Origin: Bacteroidetes bacterium UBA7662
Lineage (GTDB): Bacteria; Bacteroidota; Bacteroidia; UBA7662
DNA length: 64,000 nt
Direction: 5' to 3'
Assembly (NCBI GenBank): GCA_002483345.1
Contig: DLHS01000016.1
Span: 271,177 to 335,176, forward strand
In this document: positions 1 through 8,744 of the stretch, in pieces
How the letters are laid out: the number at the start of each line of letters is the position of its first letter
How positions within the stretch are numbered: position 1 is the stretch's first letter
Notes under the pieces: model-generated
The model's input: the letters and a program-made list of their open reading frames with translations, nothing else
Database searches by the model: none
What the model was told of the DNA's origin: nothing
Program-made: the position numbers and the translations under genes

Positions 1-317
1 AAGCCGTGGACCGCGCCCGCAGGCGCATGTGGACCCCCGCTGATGGCTTGCTGCCCCCGAAATCTGGACCGCAAAATGGACTATGGACAATCGACCACCG
101 ACCTCCCGTACGGGATGAGCGAGAAGTGATCAGAGACGAAAGATAAAGCAAAGACCATGGACCAGCTAAGCCGTGGACCGCGCCCGCAGGCGCATGTCGA
201 CCCCCGCTGATGGCTTGCTGCCCCCGAAATCTGGACCGCAAAATGGACTATGGACAATCGACCATCGACTTCCCGTACGGGATGAGCGAGAAGTGATCAG
301 AGACGAAAGATAAAGCA
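1..317. repeat. 150-bp imperfect direct repeat (two copies)
   Basis: Positions 1-150 and 168-317 are near-identical 150-base units separated by 17 bases. I see only a few substitutions, for example GCATGTGG versus GCATGTCG and CCACCGACCT versus CCATCGACTT. The unit is rich in tiny palindromes (GCGCCCGCAGGCGC, CCCGTACGGG) and contains GGACAATCGAC, a word also found inside the inverted-repeat element at 26249-26427. The first copy begins at the window edge, so the array may continue to the left. I see no convincing gene in 1-335. Confidence 0.9.
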
Positions 318-335
318 GAACAAGGATCCCAATCT

Positions 336-680
336 TTACTCCGCAGCCTCCAGAGCGTCCCAGAACTCAATGGCGCGGCGGGTATGCGGAATCACAATGG
401 TGCCCCCTACGAGGTTGGCGATGCCGAAAATTTCGTACAGCTCTTCCGCGCTTACACCCAGTTTATGACATTCCTGGACGTGGTATTTGATACAATCGTC
501 GCAACGCAGCACCATACTGGCTACCAGACCCAGCATTTCCTTCGTTTTGGCCGGCAATGCCCCATCCTGATAGGTGGTATGGTCGACATTGTATATTTTC
601 TGGATGGTTTTGTTTTTGGTGGCCAGTATGCGTTCGTTCATCCGTTCGCGATACGCATTAAATTCTGTGACTTGTGACAT
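336..680 (-). CDS. Carboxymuconolactone decarboxylase / AhpD-like family protein
   Basis: This 114-residue protein has the CMD-family core, with a CxxC pair (CDDC, about residues 60-63) followed three residues later by a histidine (KYHVQECHKLG). In AhpD-like proteins this CxxC...H arrangement forms a thiol redox or peroxidase site. It is a single-domain protein of the usual small CMD size. The neighbouring superoxide dismutase on the same strand suggests a role in peroxide or thiol stress, but the substrate cannot be read from the sequence. A long inverted-repeat element separates the two genes, so they may not be cotranscribed. Confidence 0.85.
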   Translation of the reverse strand: MSQVTEFNAYRERMNERILATKNKTIQKIYNVDHTTYQDGALPAKTKEMLGLVASMVLRCDDCIKYHVQECHKLGVSAEELYEIFGIANLVGGTIVIPHTRRAIEFWDALEAAE

Positions 681-712
681 GGCGATGTTTTGCCTAAAGA
701 TAGGTGCTTGAC

Positions 713-875
713 AGACATTGAGATTTCGAGAGGCGAGAAGCGAGACTTTTAGTCGCTATGCGACTGGTACCAGTTATTAAATTACAAAGGGTCAGCTTTG
801 CCCTGGACAGTGCCGCATGCGCGGCACTAAAAAGTCTCGCCTCTCGCCTCTCGAAATCTCGAAATCTCAATGTCT
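713..875. repeat. Dispersed inverted-repeat element, copy A
   Basis: The left arm (713-750) starts AGACATTGAGATTTCGAG and carries GAGGCGAGA-type repeats. The right arm (829-875) is its reverse complement with an extra heptamer unit (TCTCGCC). The ~80-base interior contains AGTCGC-TAT-GCGACT and TGCCGCATGCGCGGCA, both self-complementary. The same arms recur at 26249-26427 and one arm at 10902-10987. The element lies just 3' of the superoxide dismutase stop, where an RNA copy could fold into a very long hairpin after a short U run. Confidence 0.85.
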
Positions 876-881
876 AAAAAA

Positions 882-1490
882 TCACCTCGCGGCGGCGTAG
901 CGGCGGGCTACTTCTGCCCAGTTTACTACATTCCAGAAACCGGCGATATAATCAGGGCGACGATTCTGGTATTTGAGGTAGTAAGCATGTTCCCACACGT
1001 CGAGGCCGAGGATCGGGGTGCCGTTGCAATCGGTTACCACATCCATCAGCGGGTTGTCCTGATTCGGGGTACTGCATACTTTAAGCGCACCGTTTTCAAC
1101 ACAGAGCCATGCCCAGCCTGAACCGAAGCGGGTAGCACCGGCAGCTGCGAATTTTTCTTTGAAAGCGTCGAATGAACCGAAAGTGCTGTCGATGGCGGCG
1201 GCGAGTTCACCGGTAGGCGCTCCGCCACCATCCGGGCTCATTACTGTCCAGAAAAGACTGTGGTTATAGTGACCACCCCCGTTGTTACGGACGGCAGCCG
1301 GCAATTTGCTGATGTTGGTCATCAGTTCTTCCAGTGATTTACCTTCGTTTTCGGTGCCTGCCAGCGCGGCGTTCAGGTTATTGACGTAGGCGGCGTGGTG
1401 TTTGCCATGGTGGATTTCCATGGTGGTGGTATCGACATGCGGCTCAAGCGCATTGTGTGCATACGGAAGTGCGGGTAATTCAAATGCCAT
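882..1490 (-). CDS. sodA/sodB: Superoxide dismutase, Fe/Mn family
   Basis: This enzyme dismutates superoxide to oxygen and hydrogen peroxide. The 202-residue protein is full length for the family. It has the N-terminal helical hairpin with the metal-ligand histidine region (MEIHHGKHH, about residues 25-33), the second histidine in the NNGGGHYNHSLFW block, and the C-terminal signature DVWEHAYYLKYQNRR with the last Asp and His ligands. Fe versus Mn preference cannot be assigned confidently. There is no signal peptide, so it is cytosolic. A -7-like TAAATTTG lies upstream at 1517-1524. Confidence 0.97.
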   Translation of the reverse strand: MAFELPALPYAHNALEPHVDTTTMEIHHGKHHAAYVNNLNAALAGTENEGKSLEELMTNISKLPAAVRNNGGGHYNHSLFWTVMSPDGGGAPTGELAAAIDSTFGSFDAFKEKFAAAGATRFGSGWAWLCVENGALKVCSTPNQDNPLMDVVTDCNGTPILGLDVWEHAYYLKYQNRRPDYIAGFWNVVNWAEVARRYAAAR

Positions 1491-1516
1491 GGTTTGGAGT
1501 TAAAGTGGTTTTAGTA

Positions 1517-1524
1517 CAAATTTA
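1517..1524 (-). promoter_or_regulatory. Probable -7 element (TAnnTTTG) for superoxide dismutase
   Basis: On the minus strand this reads TAAATTTG, a match to the Bacteroidota -7 consensus TAnnTTTG, about 27 bases before the sod start codon. A TTG lies further upstream but at a shorter spacing than the usual ~19-21 bases, so the -33 half is uncertain. Confidence 0.45.
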
Positions 1525-1657
1525 AACTATTATGACCAACAAGCGGAAATCCTTACTGGTTCACAGTCATGCAAATTCATCCGGACAGGTGCTTAAACCC
1601 TGGACCTCCGTGCGCGTCATAGAGGGATAAATGTCAAGTCTTTAAAATTTAAACATC

Positions 1658-2062
1658 ATGAAAAAGATTCTTTGGATGGCCCTGCTGTTTACCGTTATGG
1701 GAACCATGGCCTTTGCACAAAAAGAGCCCGGCGTTCCAAAACAAACGGCAGAAGAACGTACCGAGATGCGTCTGAAACGCCTCGACAAAAACCTCACCCT
1801 TACCGATGTCCAGAAAGAAAGTCTGAAAAAAGATCTCCTCCGCATTGAGCAGGAGCGTGACAAAGCCCACGAGGCCAGCATGGCCAACCGTGAAAAACAA
1901 AAAGCGCTGCGTGAGGAAGAAAAAACAATGCTGAAAAAGACACTTACGGAAGAACAGTACAAAAAACTGGAAGCCCAGCAAGCCGAACGTCAGCAGCTGA
2001 AAAAAGAACGTGGCATGGGGAAAGGCCCTGGCGGGGCACCCGCAGGAAGACAAGCACCTTAA
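1658..2062 (+). CDS. Secreted LTxxQ-motif (Spy/CpxP-like) protein
   Basis: The protein has 134 residues. A signal peptide (MKKILWMALLFTVMGTMAFA, cleaved before QKE) is followed by a highly charged helical region. Two LTxxQ-type motifs are visible, LTDVQKESL (about residue 47) and LTEEQYKKL (about residue 95). This is the arrangement of periplasmic Spy/CpxP-like proteins and of related Bacteroidota small secreted proteins. The C-terminus is low-complexity (GKGPGGAPAGR). A chaperone or envelope-stress role is inferred by family only. A strong terminator follows at 2081-2117. Confidence 0.7.
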   Translation: MKKILWMALLFTVMGTMAFAQKEPGVPKQTAEERTEMRLKRLDKNLTLTDVQKESLKKDLLRIEQERDKAHEASMANREKQKALREEEKTMLKKTLTEEQYKKLEAQQAERQQLKKERGMGKGPGGAPAGRQAP

Positions 2063-2080
2063 CAGGCCCTTCCTTCAAAA

Positions 2081-2117
2081 AACAGGCTGCCTTTGAAAGA
2101 GGGTGGCCTGTTTTTTT
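2081..2117 (+). terminator. Rho-independent terminator
   Basis: AACAGGCTGCC (2081-2091) pairs with GGTGGCCTGTT (2102-2112), giving an 11-bp stem with two G-U pairs. It is followed by a run of T to 2117. It ends the LTxxQ gene and shows that the upstream TTG at 2093 is not the start of the next gene. Confidence 0.85.
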
Positions 2118-2143
2118 GCTATTTTTCGCTTTTAAAGTCCGCC

Positions 2144-2845
2144 ATGAAACGTTTGTTTGTCCTTCTTTTTTGCCTTTCAGCGGCCTGCTCGGAAAAAGCA
2201 GCTACCGAAAGTGCTGCCGATAAGCCCCTCACCAAAAACGCGCAAGGGCGTGCGGAAGGGGTACAGAAATCCTATTATGAGACGGGCAAGATCAAAAATG
2301 AGGTTACCTATGTAGATGGCCGACGCGATGGCCCTGCCCGGCAGTATTATGCCAATGGCCAGGCTGAATCGGAAATTACCTATAAAAACAACCTGAAAGA
2401 CGGCCCTTCCAGATGGTATTATGAGGATGGCATACTGTATCAGGAAGTGCCCTTCAGAGCCGGAAAAAAACATGGTGTCGAGAAAAAATATCACAATACC
2501 GGTAAAATCATGGCTGAATTATTCTGGGCCCATGGTGAGCCGCTGCCGGGTTTGAAAGAATATGATTTTAACGGCAAAGCACTCCGCCAACCTTACATTG
2601 CCGTGGATGGCGACCGTAAGCTGGAAATCAAACTTTCCAACGGAGATGAAAAAGTGACGTTTTTTATCGGGAAACTCGCCGACGGGCAACCGATGGCTGG
2701 AGCAGGTCTGGAAGCGCTCCCGGTAAACAAGGGCATAGCAACCTACACCCTGAAGGCAGGGCAGAAAAGCCTCGATCTGGTTGCCCTGCGTAAGACTTCC
2801 ATGAAAAACCCGCAGATACTTACCCATACCTATGAACTTCCCTGA
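2144..2845 (+). CDS. MORN-repeat (YwqK-like) lipoprotein
   Basis: The protein has 233 residues from ATG 2144. This start is chosen because the protein then opens with a lipoprotein signal (MKRLFVLLFCLSAAC, lipobox LSAAC). The longer reading from TTG 2093 would start inside a terminator. Residues about 40-140 hold several MORN/YwqK-type repeats with the pattern YY-x-GK/Q-x(4)-Y (YYETGKIKNEVTY, YYANGQAESEITY, YYEDGILYQEVPF, YHNTGKIMAELFW). These are widespread in Bacteroidota as outer-surface or antitoxin-like beta-repeat proteins. The function is unknown. The gene overlaps the following DoxX gene by one base (TGATG). Confidence 0.8.
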   Translation: MKRLFVLLFCLSAACSEKAATESAADKPLTKNAQGRAEGVQKSYYETGKIKNEVTYVDGRRDGPARQYYANGQAESEITYKNNLKDGPSRWYYEDGILYQEVPFRAGKKHGVEKKYHNTGKIMAELFWAHGEPLPGLKEYDFNGKALRQPYIAVDGDRKLEIKLSNGDEKVTFFIGKLADGQPMAGAGLEALPVNKGIATYTLKAGQKSLDLVALRKTSMKNPQILTHTYELP

Positions 2846-3255
2846 TGGCGCGTAACCTCCGTAAATTCCTGACAGGCAGAAACAAGGGATTGCATGAATT
2901 CACCCTGCTTCTACTTCGGTTGTGCCTGGGCTGCTGGATGATATACGGGCATGCCTGGCACAAGATTGATAATTATGACCTGCTCAAATTCACTTTTGCC
3001 GACCCACTGGGTATCGGGAGAGCATTATCGTTGCAACTGGTCATTGCCGCCGAGGCAGGTGGTTCCTTGCTGCTGATATTGGGCTTGTGGACGCGCCTGG
3101 CGCTGCTTCCTTTGCTTTTTACCATGGGCATCATCGTATGGAAAGTGCAATGGGAGGCCGGCTTCGGCAAACTGGAACTCCCTTTGCTGTATACCCTCGG
3201 CTATGTGACAGTGCTGTTTCTCGGTCCGGGTAAATATTCCATCGACGAAAAATAA
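2845..3255 (+). CDS. DoxX-like membrane protein
   Basis: The protein has 136 residues and about four hydrophobic segments: TLLLLRLCLGCWMIYG, LVIAAEAGGSLLLILGL, ALLPLLFTMGIIVW and LLYTLGYVTVLFLG. The LRLxLGxxMIxHGxxK-like first helix and the PLGIG-(x)n-AEAGG-LLLxLGLxTR core are typical of DoxX. DoxX proteins are inner-membrane proteins of loosely defined role in respiration or redox. The gene is translationally coupled to the MORN lipoprotein upstream. Confidence 0.85.
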   Translation: MARNLRKFLTGRNKGLHEFTLLLLRLCLGCWMIYGHAWHKIDNYDLLKFTFADPLGIGRALSLQLVIAAEAGGSLLLILGLWTRLALLPLLFTMGIIVWKVQWEAGFGKLELPLLYTLGYVTVLFLGPGKYSIDEK

Positions 3256-3362
3256 GCTTCTAAGGCTGTCCGAAGCCATATCCTGACACTTCGGCCATCT
3301 CCCGGTTATTTTCCGTAGCATTGCGGCAGCAAACCTTGCAATTGCGGCGTTGTTATTTCTGC

Positions 3363-4142
3363 ATGCTTTTTTATAAAACCCATCACCATACCAGCCAGGC
3401 CCCCTGGGTAGTTTTCGTCCACGGGGCGGGAGGCAGTTCGGCTATCTGGTATAAACAGGTAAGAGCTTTCAGAGCGCAGTTTAATGTTTTACTGGTCGAT
3501 TTACGTGGACATGGCCGTTCACCTGGTGCTGCGGTAATGGGCAATAAATATAATTTTGAGACCATTTCAGCCGATGTGCTGGAAGTATTGAATCACCTCC
3601 GGATATCCAAAGCACACTTTGTAGGTGTTTCGCTGGGAACCATCATCATCCGTCAGATAGCGGAAATGGCCCCCGAACGGGTACAGAGTATGATACTCGC
3701 AGGAGCCATCGCCAAACTGGATATACGGTCACGGTTTTTTGTAGGCTTGGGCCGCATGTTCAAAAACCTGGTGCCTTATCTGTGGCTTTACAAACTGTTT
3801 GCCTTTGTAATCATGCCCCGGAAAAACCATGCGGCCTCCCGTTCTTTTTTTGTGAACGAGGCCCGTAAACTGGCGCAGCAGGAATTTTTACGCTGGTATA
3901 AGCTGACAAGCCAGTTGAGGCCCCTGCTTAAACGTTTTGAAGTCCCCCTGCCCGGTATTCCGACCCTTTACGTGATGGGCCGGCAGGATCATATGTTTTT
4001 ACCCACTGTGCAGGATCTGGTGGAACGGACGCAACAGGCAACACTCGAGATCGTGGAACAGTGCGGTCATGTGGTGACGATGGAACAGCCGAATGAGTTT
4101 AACCGGCGGGCGATTTCATTTTTGCTGGCGATGAACCGCTGA
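3363..4142 (+). CDS. Alpha/beta hydrolase
   Basis: The protein has 259 residues from ATG 3363. A longer non-ATG reading adds 14 residues without family support. The catalytic apparatus is complete: oxyanion loop VHGAGGSS, nucleophile elbow GVSLG (Ser90), acid GRQDHMF (Asp209) and base GHVVTME (His236). A cap region of ~60 residues (about 115-175) separates the core strands. Without a signal peptide it should be cytosolic. The substrate is unknown; esterase, lipase-like or C-C hydrolase are all possible. Confidence 0.85.
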   Translation: MLFYKTHHHTSQAPWVVFVHGAGGSSAIWYKQVRAFRAQFNVLLVDLRGHGRSPGAAVMGNKYNFETISADVLEVLNHLRISKAHFVGVSLGTIIIRQIAEMAPERVQSMILAGAIAKLDIRSRFFVGLGRMFKNLVPYLWLYKLFAFVIMPRKNHAASRSFFVNEARKLAQQEFLRWYKLTSQLRPLLKRFEVPLPGIPTLYVMGRQDHMFLPTVQDLVERTQQATLEIVEQCGHVVTMEQPNEFNRRAISFLLAMNR

Positions 4143-4170
4143 TTTGTCCGATTCTTTTGATTTCCACCCG

Positions 4171-5781
4171 TTAGTTTTCTTCCGGATCTGTTCTGAGTCT
4201 TAGCTGCTGAACGCTTCTGGCCAGGGTTTGTCTGGCATATAACTGTCCGGTTTGTAGGTGAATCGTTTGTAATTCCAACAGAAATGGCTGGTCTTTACCA
4301 ATATTTAGCTGCCGGAAATAAAATGGCAACAAAAGCAATACTTTTTGCTGCCGCCGGCTTTCATCCCGGGTGAGTATCAGTTGCTGTTGCAGTCCCTGCA
4401 GCCGGGTTTTGGGTAGCCAGGCGCGCAAGCGGCTGTCGTGATACAAATCGACTGCTTCAAGGGCTCCTCCCTGCTCATGGTACAAAACAAGTCGTTTCAT
4501 TTTTGCCTCGGGCGGGTTGCCAAAACTCGGGTAAACGGCAAATGGCCAGCTATCGAAATGGGCCAGTCCGAAGAGGCCGTTTATGACCAGCAAACTACCA
4601 CCCACCCAACGCAAGGCTTGCTGCCGGCTGTGGTACAGGTTCTGTATTTTCAGGCTTGTATGTGGCAGTAAATCTCCCCACGGCAAAAAAACGAGGTAAA
4701 AGACCGGTAGTTGCCAGAAGTTTATCTGCATAAGCCAGTATACACTGCCGTGAAAAAACAAGGCTGCCGCCAAAACCCAGGGCCGGAATCGTTTCGAGAG
4801 CATAGCGTAACCCCAGCCCAACTCCAGAAGCACTGTTGACAATCCGAGAAAGTGCTTCAGTAAATCATTTTCCGACAACCAAACCGGAGTGGTTACACCC
4901 GTACGCAAGGCCTGCGTCTCAAGCTGCAGAAAAGCAGCATCTCCCCACAGCCAGGCCATACCCCCGCCAATCAGCTTCCACCAGCCGGCAAAAAAGTAAA
5001 TGACAGCCATCAGGGCCAGCAAAAAATACAATGGCCGGGCATAATCTCCGGCAGGGCGTACAATGGTATAAGGCTTCCGCCAGGCATCTACCGAAAAACG
5101 GTCGCTGACCGGACTCACTGCCGCCAGTGCCGAAAACCAGAGCAGGTGGTGGTAATGGTCTATCTTCCCATAAAACTGGGGGATGCCTAAAAACCAGATG
5201 CCGCTGAGGGTAGCCAGCACGGCCATAAACCGCGTACGATAACCTACCAAAGCTCCCAGACAGCCCAATAAAAAGAGGCTACCGCTTATTTGCGCTCCCA
5301 AAGGGGTAGGAGGCAGCCAGGCCAGCAGACCCGACCAGCCGGGCGGAGGCACAAGCAGTTCCGGGGGCAAAGTACTCATGCGGAAGATGGCGGTGTAGTT
5401 GGGGTACAGCAACAACACCCCGAATACCAAAATCCGGAATACAGCCAGTTGCTCCGGTGAAACATTTTCGGTCAGAAAACGCCGGATTCGTTTTTTCAGC
5501 TGGGGCCAGCATAACCAGAGCAGCAGCATGGTAATGAACCAGAGGAGTCCCAACCTCAGCAGCATGGTTTCGGTCAGCTTGTGGTAAAAGGCCAGTGTTC
5601 GTTCACCCGGATTCAGGCTGCGGTGGTAGGCTACCAGATCGTCGATGAATGGATAAAAACGGCCTTCGTAAATGGCCTGGAGCCAGCTTTCGCCCCACCA
5701 AACCCAGCAAAGCGCCCCGAAAGCGATGACTGCTATTACCAAAAAGGTAATCAGGTGCAGCATTATGGGTCGTTTTTGCAT
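4171..5781 (-). CDS. HTTM-domain (VKD gamma-carboxylase-like) membrane protein
   Basis: The protein has 536 residues. Residues about 100-380 form the multi-pass HTTM region related to vitamin K-dependent gamma-carboxylase, with several long hydrophobic helices and the characteristic IDHYHHLLWF segment. An N-terminal helix and ~150 soluble C-terminal residues flank it. Bacterial HTTM proteins have no settled function; real carboxylase activity is not implied. The gene sits 12 bases downstream of polA on the same strand, so it is probably cotranscribed with polA. Confidence 0.75.
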   Translation of the reverse strand: MQKRPIMLHLITFLVIAVIAFGALCWVWWGESWLQAIYEGRFYPFIDDLVAYHRSLNPGERTLAFYHKLTETMLLRLGLLWFITMLLLWLCWPQLKKRIRRFLTENVSPEQLAVFRILVFGVLLLYPNYTAIFRMSTLPPELLVPPPGWSGLLAWLPPTPLGAQISGSLFLLGCLGALVGYRTRFMAVLATLSGIWFLGIPQFYGKIDHYHHLLWFSALAAVSPVSDRFSVDAWRKPYTIVRPAGDYARPLYFLLALMAVIYFFAGWWKLIGGGMAWLWGDAAFLQLETQALRTGVTTPVWLSENDLLKHFLGLSTVLLELGWGYAMLSKRFRPWVLAAALFFHGSVYWLMQINFWQLPVFYLVFLPWGDLLPHTSLKIQNLYHSRQQALRWVGGSLLVINGLFGLAHFDSWPFAVYPSFGNPPEAKMKRLVLYHEQGGALEAVDLYHDSRLRAWLPKTRLQGLQQQLILTRDESRRQQKVLLLLPFYFRQLNIGKDQPFLLELQTIHLQTGQLYARQTLARSVQQLRLRTDPEEN

Positions 5782-5793
5782 CTTCCGGCAGGA

Positions 5794-8619
5794 TTAATGC
5801 GCTTCCAGCCAATTCGCTCCTGTACCCATCTCTACTTCTATGGGAACTGCCATCGGCATGGCGTTTTTCATACCTTCTGCTACCAGGGCTTTCAGTTCGT
5901 CGAGCTCGCTCAGGTGTGCATCGAATACCAGTTCATCATGCACCTGAAGGGTGAGCCGCGATTTCATTTGCCGCTTCCGCATTTCATGGTGGATGCGGAT
6001 CATGGCCATTTTGATCATATCGGCCGCACTGCCCTGAATGGGAGCATTGATGGCGTTGCGCTCGGCAAAACCACGTACGGTGGCATTGGCGGAATGGATA
6101 TCACGGATATAACGGCGGCGTCCCAGTAAAGTCTCCACATACCCCTTCTCCCGGGCACTGTCGACAATATCTGTCATATAGGCCTTGATTTTGGGGTAGG
6201 TCTGGAAGTATTGTTCGATCAGGGTGGCCGCTTCCCCCCGGGGGATGCCCAGGCGCTGGCTCAAACCAAAGGCAGAAATACCGTAAATAATGCCAAAATT
6301 GACTGTTTTAGCGTTCCGGCGTAAATCAGACGTAACCTCCTCTATCGGCAGACCATATACCTTGGCAGCAGTAGCCGTGTGGATGTCGTAACCCTTTTCG
6401 AAGGCCTCAAGCATATTTTCATCGCCGCTGATGGCGGTTACAATACGTAATTCTATCTGGCTGTAGTCGGCGGAGAGCAAGGTATACTCCGGTCCGCGGG
6501 GAATGAAAGCCTTGCGGACTTCCCTGCCAAGTTCAGTCCGGATGGGAATGTTCTGAAGATTGGGGTTGATAGAACTCAAACGCCCGGTGGCTGCCACCGC
6601 CTGGTTGAAGTTGGTGTGTACCCGCTGTGTTTTGGGGTTGATCATGGTTGGCAGGGCATCTACATAGGTAGATTTCAGCTTCTGGGCCTGACGGTAATCC
6701 ACTACGGCCCGGGCAATGGGAGCCTTGTCGGCCAAAGCCGTGAGTACCTCTTCATCCGTTTTGTACTGCCCGGTTTTGGTCTTTTTGGCTTTGGGATCGA
6801 GCTTGAGCACATCAAATAAAACCTCCCCCAGTTGTTTGGGAGAACCGACATTAAACTTCATACCGGCCAGCTCCTGAATTTCAGCTTCTTTGCTTTGGAT
6901 TTGTTTCTCAAGTTCTTTCGAAAAATCTGCCAGCACTTTGGTATCTATTTTAACCCCTTCGAGCTCCATATCCGACAGCACTTCCACCAACGGCATCTCT
7001 ACCTCGTGGAATAGCTTTTCGAGCTGGTTTTCAACCAGCATGGGGGCAAATTTATGTTTGAGCTGGAGGGTGATATCGGCATCCTCGGCAGCGTAATCGC
7101 TGGCAATCTGAATATCCACCTCCCGCATGGTGCCCTGATCTTTGCCCTTTTTGCCGATGAGTTCAGTAATGCTCACAGGGCTGTAACCCAGATAGGTTTC
7201 GCTCAGCGCATCCATGTTGTGTCGGGTATCGGGATCAATGAGGTAATGGGCCAGCATGGTATCCCACAACTCTCCGCCGAGCCGGACTCCGTAACAGGCC
7301 ATTACCTGGAAGTCGAATTTGAGGTTTTGTCCGATTTTACGAATACCCGGCGCTTCCAGTACCGGACGAAAACGGGCAACAATAGCTTTGGTCTCCTCCT
7401 GATCAGCAGGGCAGGGCACATAATAACCGGTACCCGCTTCAAAACTGAAAGCAAGTCCTACCAATTCACCGGTAAGGGGGTCGAGACTGGTAAACTCTGT
7501 GTCAAAGCAGTATTCCGGCTGTGTCAGCAGACTTTTAACCAATGCCTCCTGATCTGCCTCACTTTGGGTGAGCTTGTATTTCGCGCCGCTGTCGCGGAAA
7601 CTTTTATAAACAGTATCCGCTTCGGGAGCAGGTGGTGGTGTTTTTTTGTTGCCGGTAGTCGGCCCCCCGAACAAATCCATCTGATCGCCTGCTTTCGGTG
7701 GTGCAGGGGCTGCGGGGGCAGTTTCTGCCGGTGTACCGGCATCGTCACCCAGCACCCTCCGCAGCAAGGTACGGAACTCGAGCTCGTGGAAGAGTTCTTT
7801 GATGGCTTCGGTATTGGGTGGGTCCAGGGTCAGCCCCTCCGGATCAAAATCGATGGGTACATCGGTTGTAATGGTCGCCAGGCGCTTCGATAGCAAAGCC
7901 TGTTCCCTGAAATTTTCAACGTTTTCTTTTTGTTTGCCTTTGAGCTTATCGGTATTCTCCAGCAAATTTTCGACGCTGCCAAATTCCTGCACCAGCTTTT
8001 TAGCCGTTTTTTCACCTATACCGGGGATGCCGGGGATATTATCGACTGCATCTCCCCACATGCCGAGAATATCAATTACCTGCTCCACTTTTTCTATCTC
8101 CCACTTCTCCAGGATTTCAGGCACCCCCAATATCTCAATGCCATTGCCCATGCGGGCAGGTTTGTAGATGTAAACATTGTCGCGCACGAGTTGCCCAAAG
8201 TCCTTGTCAGGCGTCATCATATAAACGGTATACCCTTCTGCCGCGGCTTTCCACGCCAGCGTACCAATTACATCATCGGCTTCATAACCGGGTTTTTTGA
8301 TGACGGGAATGTGGAAGGCCTCAATCAACTTGTCGATATAGGGCAGGGCAATGGCAAGTCCTTCGGGCATAGCCTCCCTTTGTGCCTTGTAGGCAGGGTA
8401 TTCGAGGTGACGGTAGGTCGGTTCGGGGGTATCAAACACCACACCGATATGGGTGGGTTGTTCTTTCTGGAGCAGATCCAGCAGGGCGAGCGCAAATCCG
8501 AAGACAGCACTGGTATCCAGTCCCTTGCTGGTTACCCTGGGGTTGCTGGAAAAGGCGAAATATGCCCGGAACACAAGCGCGAAGCCGTCGAGGAGGAAGA
8601 GTCTTTTATCGGTTTGCAT
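5794..8619 (-). CDS. polA: DNA polymerase I
   Basis: This 941-residue replication and repair polymerase has all three activities apparently intact. Residues 1 to ~290 are the 5' nuclease (FLLDGFALVFRAY, DDVIGTLA and the helix-hairpin-helix IPGIPGIGEKTAKKL). The proofreading exonuclease has ExoI D373-T-E375, ExoII NLKFDF and ExoIII YAAEDAD. The polymerase domain has motif A SADYSQIELR, motif B RRNAKTVNFGIIYG and motif C VHDE (H894-D895-E896). A proline/alanine-rich linker (~300-335) joins nuclease and exonuclease. Confidence 0.98.
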   Translation of the reverse strand: MQTDKRLFLLDGFALVFRAYFAFSSNPRVTSKGLDTSAVFGFALALLDLLQKEQPTHIGVVFDTPEPTYRHLEYPAYKAQREAMPEGLAIALPYIDKLIEAFHIPVIKKPGYEADDVIGTLAWKAAAEGYTVYMMTPDKDFGQLVRDNVYIYKPARMGNGIEILGVPEILEKWEIEKVEQVIDILGMWGDAVDNIPGIPGIGEKTAKKLVQEFGSVENLLENTDKLKGKQKENVENFREQALLSKRLATITTDVPIDFDPEGLTLDPPNTEAIKELFHELEFRTLLRRVLGDDAGTPAETAPAAPAPPKAGDQMDLFGGPTTGNKKTPPPAPEADTVYKSFRDSGAKYKLTQSEADQEALVKSLLTQPEYCFDTEFTSLDPLTGELVGLAFSFEAGTGYYVPCPADQEETKAIVARFRPVLEAPGIRKIGQNLKFDFQVMACYGVRLGGELWDTMLAHYLIDPDTRHNMDALSETYLGYSPVSITELIGKKGKDQGTMREVDIQIASDYAAEDADITLQLKHKFAPMLVENQLEKLFHEVEMPLVEVLSDMELEGVKIDTKVLADFSKELEKQIQSKEAEIQELAGMKFNVGSPKQLGEVLFDVLKLDPKAKKTKTGQYKTDEEVLTALADKAPIARAVVDYRQAQKLKSTYVDALPTMINPKTQRVHTNFNQAVAATGRLSSINPNLQNIPIRTELGREVRKAFIPRGPEYTLLSADYSQIELRIVTAISGDENMLEAFEKGYDIHTATAAKVYGLPIEEVTSDLRRNAKTVNFGIIYGISAFGLSQRLGIPRGEAATLIEQYFQTYPKIKAYMTDIVDSAREKGYVETLLGRRRYIRDIHSANATVRGFAERNAINAPIQGSAADMIKMAMIRIHHEMRKRQMKSRLTLQVHDELVFDAHLSELDELKALVAEGMKNAMPMAVPIEVEMGTGANWLEAH

Positions 8620-8720
8620 GGCAGATGCAAGATAGTATATATGAGACGGTCTTGACCGCCCCGAATGATGTTTTTTGGGTGAGATGGGGCTTTTTTGGGG
8701 ATAGGGCGGGGGCGCTCCCG

Positions 8721-8742
8721 GCCGGCCCGTATAAGGGCCGGC
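8721..8742. other. Perfect 8-bp inverted repeat downstream of the membrane regulator
   Basis: GCCGGCCC (8721-8728) and GGGCCGGC (8735-8742) form a tight hairpin immediately after the stop codon of the gene at 8745-9665. There is no U-tract on either strand, so it is better called a 3'-end hairpin than a classic intrinsic terminator. Confidence 0.6.
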
Positions 8743-8744
8743 TT

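Noticed and set aside
2093..2143. TTG start for the MORN lipoprotein gene
   Set aside because: It lies inside the stem of a terminator, while ATG 2144 gives a clear lipoprotein signal peptide.
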